64,000 nt of DNA, taken from NCBI GenBank assembly GCA_964289745.1, contig CAXYMM010000001.1:1798001-1862000 (forward strand), in the 5' to 3' direction. This stretch comes from Ekhidna sp964289745. GTDB lineage: Bacteria; Bacteroidota; Bacteroidia; Cytophagales; Cyclobacteriaceae. A model generated the notes under the pieces. It did not search any database. It saw nothing but the letters and a program-made list of their open reading frames with translations, and was not told where the DNA came from. Within the stretch, counting starts at the first letter, position 1, and each line of letters opens with the position of its first letter. Positions 44,071-52,728 of the stretch are shown piece after piece. A program made the position numbers and the translations under genes.

Positions 44071-45084
44071 ATGAAACATAAATTAAAATATTTATTTCAG
44101 CTTGTAATTGTTTTTACAATCTTGTCTTGCGAAAAGGCATTTTTTGAAAAGGATCTTGCCTCTACTGATCCTTTTAAGAACTTTGAATATCTTTGGACAG
44201 AGTGCGATGAAAAATATTCTTATTTTCAACTTAAAAACATCGATTGGGATGCCGTGAAGAAAGAATATTCGGCTAAGTTATATAATGGAATGTCTGATGA
44301 CTCCTTATTCAATGTGCTTGGAGGGATGCTGACAGAACTTCGTGATGACCATACTAACCTTATTTCTAAATTTAATAAATCTTATTTCGGAACTCGATAT
44401 TTGGGACAAAAAAATTATAACGAGCGAATAATAGTAGATTATTATATATCTAAAGATCATTATATCTCTGGTCCTTTTGTCCATAATTTTGTGGATAACG
44501 GAGAAATTGGATACATTAGATTTGCTTCTTTTACGGGGACTGTTGATAACACTAATCTTGACTTCGTATTAAAGCGATATAAAGATACGAAAGGGTTGGT
44601 ATTCGATATAAGAGAAAACGGTGGTGGAGCAATAAAGGATATATTTGAAATTTTAGGAAGATTTGTTGACACTGAAACTATTTTAAATTATTCAAGAATA
44701 AAAACGGGTCCTGCGCATGATGATTTTTCAGAGACTATGCCTGTAAAATTAAAGCCTCATGATGGTATTCGATACACGAAAAAAATTGCCATGCTAGTGG
44801 ATAGAGGAACTTTTAGTGCTGGATCATTTACCTCTTTAGCAACCAAAGCACTTTCTAATGTTACCTTGATTGGAGATACCACAGGTGGAGGACTTGGCTT
44901 ACCCAATGGAGGACAACTACCTAACGGTTGGACCTATCGTTTTTCGATATCGCAGGCATTAACCCTCGATAAGAAACCTGATTATGAAAATGGAGTGCCA
45001 CCAGATATTGTTCAGCTATTTGATTGGAATGATTTGACAAAAGATGAAATATTAGATCGTGCAATTCTGGAATTAAATAAATAG
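44071..45084 (+). CDS. S41 family peptidase lipoprotein
   Basis: A 337-residue protein with a lipobox (ILSC-E, Cys20) and an N-terminal helical region (FEYLWTECDEKYSYF) typical of small S41 peptidases. The C-terminal core shows IGYIRFASFTG, DIRENGGGAIKDIFE, VDRGTFSAGSFTSLATKAL with the putative catalytic Ser, and GDTTGGGLGLP. It lacks a clear PDZ domain. Substrate unknown. It forms a pair with the preceding barrel-like protein and is followed by a good terminator. Confidence 0.85.
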   Translation: MKHKLKYLFQLVIVFTILSCEKAFFEKDLASTDPFKNFEYLWTECDEKYSYFQLKNIDWDAVKKEYSAKLYNGMSDDSLFNVLGGMLTELRDDHTNLISKFNKSYFGTRYLGQKNYNERIIVDYYISKDHYISGPFVHNFVDNGEIGYIRFASFTGTVDNTNLDFVLKRYKDTKGLVFDIRENGGGAIKDIFEILGRFVDTETILNYSRIKTGPAHDDFSETMPVKLKPHDGIRYTKKIAMLVDRGTFSAGSFTSLATKALSNVTLIGDTTGGGLGLPNGGQLPNGWTYRFSISQALTLDKKPDYENGVPPDIVQLFDWNDLTKDEILDRAILELNK

Positions 45085-45115
45085 AAAAAATCAAGCATTA
45101 AAAAAATCTAAATAG

Positions 45116-45152
45116 ACATAAGTGAGGCTATAAATTCCTCACTTGTGTTTTT
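45116..45152 (+). terminator. Terminator after the S41 peptidase gene
   Basis: AAGTGAGG and CCTCACTT form a perfect 8-bp stem that extends outward with one mismatch (ACA/TGT), with a 9-base loop and a T-rich tail GTGTTTTT. Confidence 0.8.
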
Positions 45153-45420
45153 AACTAGAAATTAGCTTTAATTTCTACATGACAAATTGAACGTTAAGCC
45201 CAAAAATTTTGTCTCATACTTTTAGAATAAAAAAAGATAAGTTGTTCTTAGGCTTCTTCACTTTACCTAATAGTTTAATATCTGGATGATTTATTTACTT
45301 TTCAGTGAAGTATTTACTTCAGTATGAAAAACGTTCTGTCAAAATTATTCATCATAACAAATTTATATTATAATGATATTATGTTTGGTCATTTGTAAGA
45401 TGCTAATTATTATAAGAATA

Positions 45421-45513
45421 AAAGACTGGTTTGATTACTGGGAACTCAGATATTTGATCCAATAGATGCAGTTACTATTGGTTGAAATGATATTATAAAA
45501 ATTCCCAGTCTTT
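45421..45513. other. Mutually exclusive hairpins, possible structured RNA
   Basis: AAAGACTGG (45421-45429) can pair with CCAGTCTTT (45505-45513). Alternatively ACTGGGAA (45437-45444) pairs with TTCCCAGT (45502-45509). Both enclose a perfect inner hairpin CCAATAG/CTATTGG (45459-45481). The first two pairings exclude each other. It lies 33 bases beyond the 3' end of the YceI gene. Confidence 0.4.
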
Positions 45514-45546
45514 CGGCTAGGAATTTTGAATTACGCATTAAAGATA

Positions 45547-46119
45547 TTATTCAGAAACCAACTTTATTGACAAATCGAAGTTATCATAGATTGTCTTATC
45601 TCCCAAATTGTCAAAAAAACTTCCAGATCCGTATCGAATATTAAATTGAGATCGATCTATAGTAATATCAGCTTTTGCCATCATTTTACCCTCTTTTTCC
45701 TCAAGCGTTGCAGGAAATTGAATTTCTTTTGAAGTGTCCTTGATGGTCATATTACCAACGATTTTATATGCACCTGGACCTTGAGGCACTGCCTTAGTAA
45801 TCACGAAGGTAGATGTAGGAAACTTATCAACCCCGAAGAAATCAGCAGACTTTAAGTGTGCTTCTAAATTTTCTTTTCCATCGCCAGACAGGTCCTCACA
45901 ATTAATCGTACTCATATCAATTGTGAAAATTCCACCGGTAAGTTGGCCGTCTTCCATTTCTAACCTTCCTCCTTTTAGCCTGATACTGCCATCGTGCTGA
46001 CCTGTTACTTTTTTACCAACCCATTTCACAATACTCGCTGTAGTGTCTACTTTAATGTCCTTCTTTATACCTATCCCTCCAAGGGCAATAAGTGCTGCAA
46101 TTGTTAATGCTTTGATCAT
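45547..46119 (-). CDS. YceI family protein
   Basis: A 190-residue exported protein (signal segment MIKALTIAALIALGGIG). The mature part has the YceI pattern: VDTTASIVKWVGKKV, GRLEMEDGQLTGGIFTIDM, LKSADFFGVDKFPTSTF and DRSQFNIRYGSGSF. YceI proteins are lipocalin-like barrels that bind isoprenoid or polyprenyl compounds in the periplasm. It stands alone with a possible promoter directly upstream. Confidence 0.93.
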   Translation of the reverse strand: MIKALTIAALIALGGIGIKKDIKVDTTASIVKWVGKKVTGQHDGSIRLKGGRLEMEDGQLTGGIFTIDMSTINCEDLSGDGKENLEAHLKSADFFGVDKFPTSTFVITKAVPQGPGAYKIVGNMTIKDTSKEIQFPATLEEKEGKMMAKADITIDRSQFNIRYGSGSFFDNLGDKTIYDNFDLSIKLVSE

Positions 46120-46142
46120 AGTTTGAAGATTTAATATTAATT

Positions 46143-46150
46143 TAAAAGTA
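46143..46150 (-). promoter_or_regulatory. Probable -7 element for the YceI gene
   Basis: On the minus strand TACTTTTA lies 24 bases before the YceI start codon, the same sequence as at gapA, sucC and tRNA-Thr. At the -33 position only TTTA is found instead of TTG. Confidence 0.35.
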
Positions 46151-46229
46151 TATACGTTTAATATGTTTTCTAAACAGAAATACCTCTTAAATGGTTCACT
46201 ACTTTCGTAAAAATTGGATCAAGTAAAAA

Positions 46230-46790
46230 ATGATAGAGGTTCAAAAGACATTTATTTCAGAAGATGTAGTAAAAGAACAATTTGTTTGTGATTTGACTCA
46301 CTGCAAGGGGGCTTGCTGTGTAGAAGGCGATTTAGGTGCGCCATTAATGGAAGATGAACTAGACAAAATTGATGAGGTCATCAATGTGGTAAAACCTTAT
46401 TTGTCGATCGAGGCTATAAATGTTCTGGAAGAGGAGGGAGGTTATTTGCTAGATGAAGATGGAGATTTATCTACCACAACGATTGATGGGCGGGAATGTG
46501 CTTTTGCATTTTACGATGCCAAGGGAATATTGAGGTGTAGCATAGAGCAAGCTTACACGGAAAGTAAAACAGATTTTAAAAAGCCCATCTCTTGCCATCT
46601 TTACCCAATTAGAACGGTAAAACTTCATGATTTCGAAGCATTAAATTACGATCGCTGGAGTATATGTTCTTCGGCTTGTGAATTAGGGAAGGAGTTGAAA
46701 GTACCCACTTACAAGTTTTTAAAAGAAGCTTTAATTAGAAAATACGGAGAAGCTTGGTATGCCGAGCTTGAAGAAAAGGTCAGTTCTTAA
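46230..46790 (+). CDS. DUF3109 family protein
   Basis: A 186-residue cytoplasmic protein with a Cys-rich N-terminal motif CDLTHCKGACC, followed by GDLGAPL, a middle Cys in DGRECAFAFY, then CSIEQAY and PISCHLYPIR. These Cys residues are spaced as in zinc or iron-sulfur cluster binding proteins (YkgJ-related). Function unknown. Its stop lies 6 bases from the 3' end of the convergent S10 peptidase gene. Confidence 0.9.
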   Translation: MIEVQKTFISEDVVKEQFVCDLTHCKGACCVEGDLGAPLMEDELDKIDEVINVVKPYLSIEAINVLEEEGGYLLDEDGDLSTTTIDGRECAFAFYDAKGILRCSIEQAYTESKTDFKKPISCHLYPIRTVKLHDFEALNYDRWSICSSACELGKELKVPTYKFLKEALIRKYGEAWYAELEEKVSS

Positions 46791-46796
46791 AGCATC

Positions 46797-48299
46797 TTAA
46801 TTCATTGTTTCTTTAATGAACCGATCTACATCTGTTTTAAACTTTTTTATCGATGGCGTGTGTGTGTACATCATATGCCCTGCTTCATAATATTCCATGA
46901 TGATGTTCTTTTTTAAGTCAGGGCTTAAGTCCATATGGTTGATGGAATACTCAACACCATAAAAAACAGTGGCCAGGTCATAATAGCCATTCAGAATGAG
47001 TATTTTAAGATTAGGGTTTCGCTTCATGGCGGCGGTCATATCTGGTAAGGTGCTTACTGCGACCTGAGCGTTCCATCGAATATTACCAGAGTGATTCCAA
47101 TCCCACTTAAATTTTTTTCTTTGACTTGTACTTGTTACATAACTTAGGTCTTTTCTTACATTAAGATCATCATAAAGGTAATCTTTAAACGCACTGATAT
47201 AAGGAGCTGAAATTGCATCGCTTTGAGGGTCTGTAAAGGGATACTGTGAAAGAGGATCTTCATTTACACCCGTAAAGCGAGTATCTAATCTACCTACCGT
47301 TCGTTTTTCGTCTCTAAGGAGTTCTTGAAAATATTCTAAATTGGTAACCCTTAAGTCGGCCTTTAACCAATAATCTCTACTGAGTCCAGAAAAATCAGAT
47401 AACTTTTGCGCTATATTATTTTTATCGGTATCCGAAATCCGATCGCCTTTTAATAGTGCAGGTGCATAATCATTTTCAGTAAAAGTTCTTACACTCTTTA
47501 AAAACTGCTCTAAGCTTTCTTCTTTCTTTTTAACTTTACCGTGATACCATGCGGTAGCCGCATATGTTGGAAAATGAATAAGGCATGCCATATCGTCACC
47601 AGGACCGAAGAGTAGGTGCTGTAGTTCAAAAACAGCCGAAACCATGATTACGCCGTTCATAGAGACTCCCTTATCTTGAAGGTGTTTCACTAAACCTGCA
47701 TTTCTAAAAGTGCCATAACTTTCACCCAACAGATACTTAGGACTATTAAATTTATTTACTCGAATCAAAAATTGCTCAATAAATAGTCCTATGCTTCGGA
47801 TATCTTGATCTACTCCCCAAAAATCTTCCCATTTTGCATCGCCAATGGGCTTGCTAAATCCTACGCCTACGGGGTCAATCATTACTAAATCTGCTTTATC
47901 CAGAATGGAGTATTCGTTGTTTACTACATCGTAGGGTGCTGGCTTTGTGTAATTGGGATCATTAATGACAATTCTTTTCGGACCCAGAACGCCAAAGTGT
48001 AACCAAAATGAGGCGGACAATGGTCCCCCATTAAAGGCAAACACAATCGGACGATTAGGTTCATCCTTTTTACAATAGTGCGTAAAGCCAAACAGTGCGA
48101 TAGGCTTATCATCTTCATCTCTTAGCTGTATGGTGCCAACTTCTGTCGCAAGTTCTATTCTCTTTCCGTCGATCGTAACCGACTGGGTAGAAGTAAAAAT
48201 TTCTCCTTGAGGTAATTCGCCTTCCGTATTGGTGGCCTCTTGAGCGAATAAAGAAATTAACGTGAGGAGAAAGAAGAAGGTAGATAAGGACTGATGCAT
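46797..48299 (-). CDS. S10 family serine carboxypeptidase
   Basis: A 500-residue exported alpha/beta-hydrolase with a signal peptide ending near LFA-Q. Family motifs are FAFNGGPLSASFWLHFG (oxyanion region), the nucleophile in GESYGTFRNAGL, the acid in NGYYDLATVFYG and the His in YEAGHMMYTH. It would remove C-terminal residues from peptides in the periplasm or outside. It stands alone. Confidence 0.92.
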   Translation of the reverse strand: MHQSLSTFFFLLTLISLFAQEATNTEGELPQGEIFTSTQSVTIDGKRIELATEVGTIQLRDEDDKPIALFGFTHYCKKDEPNRPIVFAFNGGPLSASFWLHFGVLGPKRIVINDPNYTKPAPYDVVNNEYSILDKADLVMIDPVGVGFSKPIGDAKWEDFWGVDQDIRSIGLFIEQFLIRVNKFNSPKYLLGESYGTFRNAGLVKHLQDKGVSMNGVIMVSAVFELQHLLFGPGDDMACLIHFPTYAATAWYHGKVKKKEESLEQFLKSVRTFTENDYAPALLKGDRISDTDKNNIAQKLSDFSGLSRDYWLKADLRVTNLEYFQELLRDEKRTVGRLDTRFTGVNEDPLSQYPFTDPQSDAISAPYISAFKDYLYDDLNVRKDLSYVTSTSQRKKFKWDWNHSGNIRWNAQVAVSTLPDMTAAMKRNPNLKILILNGYYDLATVFYGVEYSINHMDLSPDLKKNIIMEYYEAGHMMYTHTPSIKKFKTDVDRFIKETMN

Positions 48300-48500
48300 T
48301 TTTTAAATTTTGAAGGCAATATTAAGCATTAATTCTAAAATGATATAAACTTTAATTGTAAATCCCTCTGGCAGAGTTCAACATTATTTGGAATGCTTGC
48401 TGGCTTGATTTTTGAGCGATTTTAATATGTTCTTATCGCATTCAATGAATTGAACATCCAACACTATTTTTTTTTTGAAAATGAGTAAAATAATAAATCA

Positions 48501-48998
48501 ATGAAATCAACCCTGCTAATTTTCTTCGTAGCTTCTACTTTTTTAACTATCAAACTTCCGGAGCTCAATGCGAAAGTCATCGAGTATGTGAACAAAAACA
48601 TGGGTAAAAAAGTCAATCATGGCGAATGCTGGGACTTGGCTGCAGGTGCGCTAGCCTACTCTAATGCATACTTCGATAGAAGTTCTATGAAAACTGTCAC
48701 GATTTATGGAAAACTCATTAATCCCCAAAAGGATAAAATTTTACCCGGCGATATGATCCAGTTCAAAAAGGTAAAGATGAAGTGGACAGAAGGGAATACT
48801 ACTTACGAATCTTCCTTGGGTATGCCAAATCATACAGCCATTGTTTATAAAGTGAATGCACCCTTTGATTATCAGATAGCACATCAAAATACAGGGGAAT
48901 GGGGTAAGAAGGTGGGTGTCAATAATTTTCGTTTAGACAGGGTTATTAGAGGTTCAATTAAATTTTATCGCCCAGTATCCTCAAAGGCGGAAATGTGA
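48501..48998 (+). CDS. Exported Cys/His (NlpC/P60- or CHAP-like) protein
   Basis: A 165-residue protein with a signal-peptide-like start. Cys43 in NHGECWDLA is followed by PGDMIQF and an H in MPNHTAIVYKV, then IAHQN: the order Cys, Gly-Asp-x-x-x-F, His of papain-like NlpC/P60 or CHAP hydrolases that cut cell-wall peptides. It is shorter than most and I cannot name the family. Catalytic activity is inference from the motif order. It stands alone. Confidence 0.6.
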   Translation: MKSTLLIFFVASTFLTIKLPELNAKVIEYVNKNMGKKVNHGECWDLAAGALAYSNAYFDRSSMKTVTIYGKLINPQKDKILPGDMIQFKKVKMKWTEGNTTYESSLGMPNHTAIVYKVNAPFDYQIAHQNTGEWGKKVGVNNFRLDRVIRGSIKFYRPVSSKAEM

Positions 48999-49353
48999 CT
49001 ATTGGATAAGAAATATTAGCGTTAAATTATTTGTTTGACAGTTATGATATTAGAAATAGCACAAATCATAATTAAAGGGGAACGAACCAAAATTTCAACA
49101 AAGCATTGGATTTATTAAGGCAAGTAGATGATTAAGTTTCTCATGGGTTTCAATCGAGTGTAGAGGAGTTAGATAAGTACGAGCTATTGGATTGATGGAT
49201 GTGAAGCCTCACACTACAGGTTTTAGGACTTCTTCGCTATTCACATAATAAAGAGGCTTGATCGGTGTTTTCTTCGCCTAAACTCTTTCTGCTCTATATT
49301 CTAAATGGATATAGTTTTACTGCCAATCACTTGTTTTTTATTCGTCCAGTTTT
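48999..49353. other. 355-base intergenic region
   Basis: Between convergent genes. No gene, tRNA or strong hairpin was recognised. Confidence 0.6.
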
Positions 49354-50022
49354 TTATTCGCCAGCTTTCAACACCTCGATCTCAAAGATGAGTGTGGCAT
49401 TTGGAGGAATGGCTCGACCTGCCCCACTAGCTCCATAACCTAGTTCAGAAGGAATTTTGAGTAGTGCTTTAGTCCCCACTTTCATTTTTGCAACACCCTG
49501 ATCCCAACCTTTAATTACCTGACCTTTGCCTAACGAAAAATTAAAAGGAGTGCCTCTATCAATAGAGCTATCAAATTTTTTACCGTCTAGTAACCAACCC
49601 GTATAGTGAACAACTACATTCTCACTCATTTTAGGATATTCTCCTGTCCCTTCGCTTATGATTTTGATACCTAATCCAGTCTCATCGATATCATATCCAT
49701 GCTTTCTGCTTTCCATTGACCAAGTATTTACGGCTGATTCAATGAAAAGAATATCCTTTGCTGAAACCTTTAATTTTTTGTTTGAAGCGATTCTAAGGAG
49801 GTACTCATAATCTGGCGTAGTAGTTACAGGCAAACTGAGGGTCTTTTTTTTGTTTATAAATACCTGAAAACGCTCCTCTCCGTCTTTGAATGCGGCCCAA
49901 TAACGTTCAAATGCATCGACAGTGTGGCAGTAGTCGAAAGGAACTTGTGAGCCTTCAAGTAAACATTGACTGAAAGCCTGTGAGCCGATAGAACTAATTA
50001 AGAGGAGGAGTAAATTTTTCAT
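49354..50022 (-). CDS. FKBP-type peptidyl-prolyl cis-trans isomerase
   Basis: A 222-residue exported protein. After the signal peptide there is an N-terminal region of about 110 residues, then the FKBP domain (about residues 128-220): VVVHYTGWLLDGKKFDSS, PFNFSLGKGQVIKGWDQG and KIPSELGYGASGAGRAIPPN, with the pocket residues conserved. It speeds proline isomerisation in envelope protein folding. An IS element sits only 38 bases upstream of its start, so its native promoter has probably been displaced. Confidence 0.93.
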   Translation of the reverse strand: MKNLLLLLISSIGSQAFSQCLLEGSQVPFDYCHTVDAFERYWAAFKDGEERFQVFINKKKTLSLPVTTTPDYEYLLRIASNKKLKVSAKDILFIESAVNTWSMESRKHGYDIDETGLGIKIISEGTGEYPKMSENVVVHYTGWLLDGKKFDSSIDRGTPFNFSLGKGQVIKGWDQGVAKMKVGTKALLKIPSELGYGASGAGRAIPPNATLIFEIEVLKAGE

Positions 50023-50060
50023 TTATCTTTCGTTTTCGTATAAATTTCCATAAAAATCTA

Positions 50061-51032
50061 TTGAATTAGGCATTTAATACATACGAATAATTTGGTAAGG
50101 TTGAGGACGTCTTTGCACCATTCTTATCAAGAGGTTTTCAAAGATATCCTCTTTCATAAAAGAGCGATTAAACCGATAAACGTATTGATCGATGTATGCT
50201 TGCAGGTTCCTTACCGAATGGTGTATGCCTCTCAGCCAGGCTTTGAACATCATAATAGCCCGATGCATCTCGGGGAAATTTTCGCCTTTAGTCCCACTAT
50301 TTTCTTGAACAAGGAATGGAAATGCTTTTTTCAGGGGCTTGTAACCTGTCCAACCATCGGTACGGATCAAAGATTTGGGACAGACATGTGCCTCAAAGAG
50401 TTGTTTTAATGAATCGCTGCTACCGTCGGTGATCACCTTACCATACATTCTGGAAATACCCTTACCGCTCTTACGTTCTATGGCAATAGCCATGAGCTTT
50501 TTTCTCTTATTCTGCCTTCCACGAGTGTTTTTATCCTCTCCACCTACTACTGTTTCGTCTACTTCCACTAATCCTTTCAGTGGATGCTGTCCACTACTAC
50601 TCATCGCCTTCATCACTTTTTGTTGAAACAGCCAACAAGTCTTTTGACGTAGTGCCAGTTTCCTGCTCAACTCAGTACTGGCTATCCCTTTCTTATTAGT
50701 AGACATGTAGTAGATGATGTAAAAGGCTTTCAGCAAAGGAAATTTAACTTTATGGAATAAGGTACTACTGGTAGGAGATGATTGATACTTACACTTGGTA
50801 CACTGACGGGAATAAGGACGACTACCTCCACAATAGCGATTGTTGCCACAACGCTCACACACAAAACCGTTAGGCCATTTAAGGCTGGCCAGATAATCCA
50901 TGCAGGCTTGGTCATTGGGAAAACGTTGCTGAAACTCGAAAATACTTAGGCTTTTATACTTTTGCTCCATGAAAAATCTATGTTTATTAGTTTTCACTAA
51001 GATAGTTAGTATTTTCTAAATGCCTACTTCAA
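50061..51032 (-). mobile_element. Complete IS1595-family (ISXO2-like) insertion sequence
   Basis: The 972-bp element has imperfect terminal inverted repeats, TTGAATTAGGCATTTA at the left (50061-50076) and TTGAAGTAGGCATTTA at the right (51017-51032, minus strand), 15 of 16 matching. It is bounded by the 8-base duplication AAAATCTA at 50053-50060 and 51033-51040, the length made by this family. It encodes one intact transposase. Intact ends and target duplication indicate a recent insertion. Confidence 0.93.
50074..50997 (-). CDS. IS1595 family transposase (ISXO2-like)
   Basis: A 307-residue transposase. Near the N-terminus is a zinc ribbon with Cys pairs (VCERCGNNR and CTKCKYQ). The DDE-type ISXO2 domain follows, with VEVDETVVGG (first acidic residue), RTDGWTGYKPL (second), and a C-terminal EMHRAIMMFKAWLRG segment that replaces the usual third acidic residue by Asn/His as in this family. 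The start at 50997 is uncertain; MEQKYKSLSIFEF at 50970 is an alternative. The stop lies 13 bases inside the left end of the element. Confidence 0.92.
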   Translation of the reverse strand: MKTNKHRFFMEQKYKSLSIFEFQQRFPNDQACMDYLASLKWPNGFVCERCGNNRYCGGSRPYSRQCTKCKYQSSPTSSTLFHKVKFPLLKAFYIIYYMSTNKKGIASTELSRKLALRQKTCWLFQQKVMKAMSSSGQHPLKGLVEVDETVVGGEDKNTRGRQNKRKKLMAIAIERKSGKGISRMYGKVITDGSSDSLKQLFEAHVCPKSLIRTDGWTGYKPLKKAFPFLVQENSGTKGENFPEMHRAIMMFKAWLRGIHHSVRNLQAYIDQYVYRFNRSFMKEDIFENLLIRMVQRRPQPYQIIRMY

Positions 51033-51040
51033 AAAATCTA

Positions 51041-51478
51041 TTATCAGATCTCTTTTGACCTAATTTAGTACTTATTTGAAAAAAGGAAATAGCATTTTAT
51101 TTGCTTAACCACAGACCATCTTTTGCCATGATTGCTATGAATTAGAAGATATGTTCTAGTAATCAACAAATTGCGTCCTGGTCAGGTTTGGCATTTTTAC
51201 ATTAAAGAATCGAAAAACTAGACTTTAAGAAACCTATTTTATCGCAAATATGCCTCATACAACCTGAGTCGAATAGAAGTTACAATCCATCAGCGCTATG
51301 ATAGGATATTCGTTAGTGATGATGGCGTAGTTTTCTTGGATAGAGAGCTTACTAAGCTGTTGTCCTCGAGTCATTGACTACCCTTTGTTTTGGGGTGGTA
51401 TATATAAGCATGTAGGTCTTCATTTTGAACTGCATTTCTTGCGTCAGGAGATATCGTCTTATCGATAATGAGAATCTC
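51041..51478. other. 438-base region with a possible decayed coding trace
   Basis: Original FKBP upstream DNA displaced by the IS is expected here. The frame 51219-51375 reads about 50 codons without a start, including RIEVTIHQRYDRIFVSDDGV, and looks protein-like. No gene can be named. Confidence 0.3.
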
Positions 51479-52075
51479 CTATTCATGTTTGTACACGCAC
51501 CGGGTGCTTAGCTTGTGCCCATTACCAATTACTGTATGATAAATTTCACTAGATTCTTTGATCATTGTAATGATACCTGCTCTGTTATCGCCTTTTTGCT
51601 CATTGTCCCACCAGTTTCCACTGACGGTGATGTCCTTAAAAATATGCCCTGGCTCCCCAAAGCCACCATAAAGCATGTGCATATCACTTCCTTGTCCTTC
51701 AATCAGGTGCCGCCCTGCCTCATGTTTTCCTCCAAAGAAAGAAAAGAGATAATTCCACTCTTTTATGGTAGGAACGTGCCAACCATCTGGGCAGGCCTGA
51801 TTAGCTCCATCATAGTTGTAGAGTCTTCCAAATTTGTCACAGTATGCTTTCATATCTTCATAACAGTAGGATTTAGGTATTTCATAACTAGCGTTTTCGG
51901 CAAACCATGTCCGTTCGACCACAGAATCACCTAGATGCTTTTTGAAAGTGATGGTATTGTAAATACTCCCATCTCGCGGGTCTGTAAATGTTCCCAGCTC
52001 ATGGTCGAAACTTACTTGAGCAAATAACGATGCAGCTTCAATAAATAGAAGAAAAAAGGTAAATGTATTATGCAT
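51479..52075 (-). CDS. FISUMP domain exported protein
   Basis: A 198-residue protein with a signal peptide (FAQV). It has FTDPRDGSIYNTITF, the WFAENASYEIP segment, GRLYNYDGANQACPDGWHVP and KEWNYLFSFFGG, the pattern of the FISUMP (Fibrobacter major paralogous) domain common in Bacteroidota surface proteins. The ending CVYKHE retains the typical Cys-Val-Lys. Function unknown; probably outer-surface or secreted. Confidence 0.88.
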   Translation of the reverse strand: MHNTFTFFLLFIEAASLFAQVSFDHELGTFTDPRDGSIYNTITFKKHLGDSVVERTWFAENASYEIPKSYCYEDMKAYCDKFGRLYNYDGANQACPDGWHVPTIKEWNYLFSFFGGKHEAGRHLIEGQGSDMHMLYGGFGEPGHIFKDITVSGNWWDNEQKGDNRAGIITMIKESSEIYHTVIGNGHKLSTRCVYKHE

Positions 52076-52155
52076 AATCGTCTCTAATTGATGTGTCCAT
52101 CTTAAGTAAAACAGTTATTTTAATATTCGAAATTGCTAACAATTTTTATGCCGAT

Positions 52156-52728
52156 TTATTGAAATTCATTCATAAGTACGTTATAAACGTGGCTTATCGG
52201 CAAGCCTACTACATTGTAATATGACCCTTTGATCCATTCTATTCCGATTAATCCTATCCATTCTTGTATGGCATAGCTTCCAGCCTTATCCAACGGCTGA
52301 TATTGGTTGACATAAAAGGATATTTCATCTAAGGTCAAAGTATTAAACTTAACTTCCGTAGTGGAGGAAAATGTTATGGTTTTATGCGCATTAGAAATAC
52401 ATACGCCTGTTATGACCAAATGCGACTGACCCGAAAGCCTTCGTATTGTTCTTTCCGCCTCCTCCGAATTGATTGGTTTACCCAAAATTTCATTATTATG
52501 AATTACTACTGTATCTGCAGTTAATACAATTTCATCGTTTGCTGCTACTCTTTGTGACTTATTTTTCCCCTCAGCCAAGTATGATGCCACCTTAACCGCA
52601 TCGAGAGACGCTGGGAATGCTTCGTCAAAAGGAATTGTCCTCACGATAAAATCAAATCCTGCTTCCTGCAATAGCTGCTTTCTTCTAGGAGAGTGGGAAC
52701 CTAATATTAAATCACTCGAAAGCTTCAT
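52156..52728 (-). CDS. maf: Maf family nucleotide pyrophosphatase
   Basis: A 190-residue cytoplasmic protein that hydrolyses modified or canonical NTPs such as dTTP and UTP to monophosphates. Motifs are LILGSHSPRRKQLL, VLTADTVVIHNNEILGKP and SGQSHLVITGVCI. The start MKLSSDLIL (52728) fits the family; the frame remains open to 52779, but that stretch is inside the preceding DUF1015 gene. The two genes overlap by 17 bases. Confidence 0.93.
   Translation of the reverse strand: MKLSSDLILGSHSPRRKQLLQEAGFDFIVRTIPFDEAFPASLDAVKVASYLAEGKNKSQRVAANDEIVLTADTVVIHNNEILGKPINSEEAERTIRRLSGQSHLVITGVCISNAHKTITFSSTTEVKFNTLTLDEISFYVNQYQPLDKAGSYAIQEWIGLIGIEWIKGSYYNVVGLPISHVYNVLMNEFQ

Larger units (their letters stand above)
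45085..45546. other. 462-base intergenic region with terminator and structured segment
   Basis: Holds the terminator at 45116-45152 and a set of alternative hairpins at 45421-45513 (listed separately). No open reading frame of note. Confidence 0.6.
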
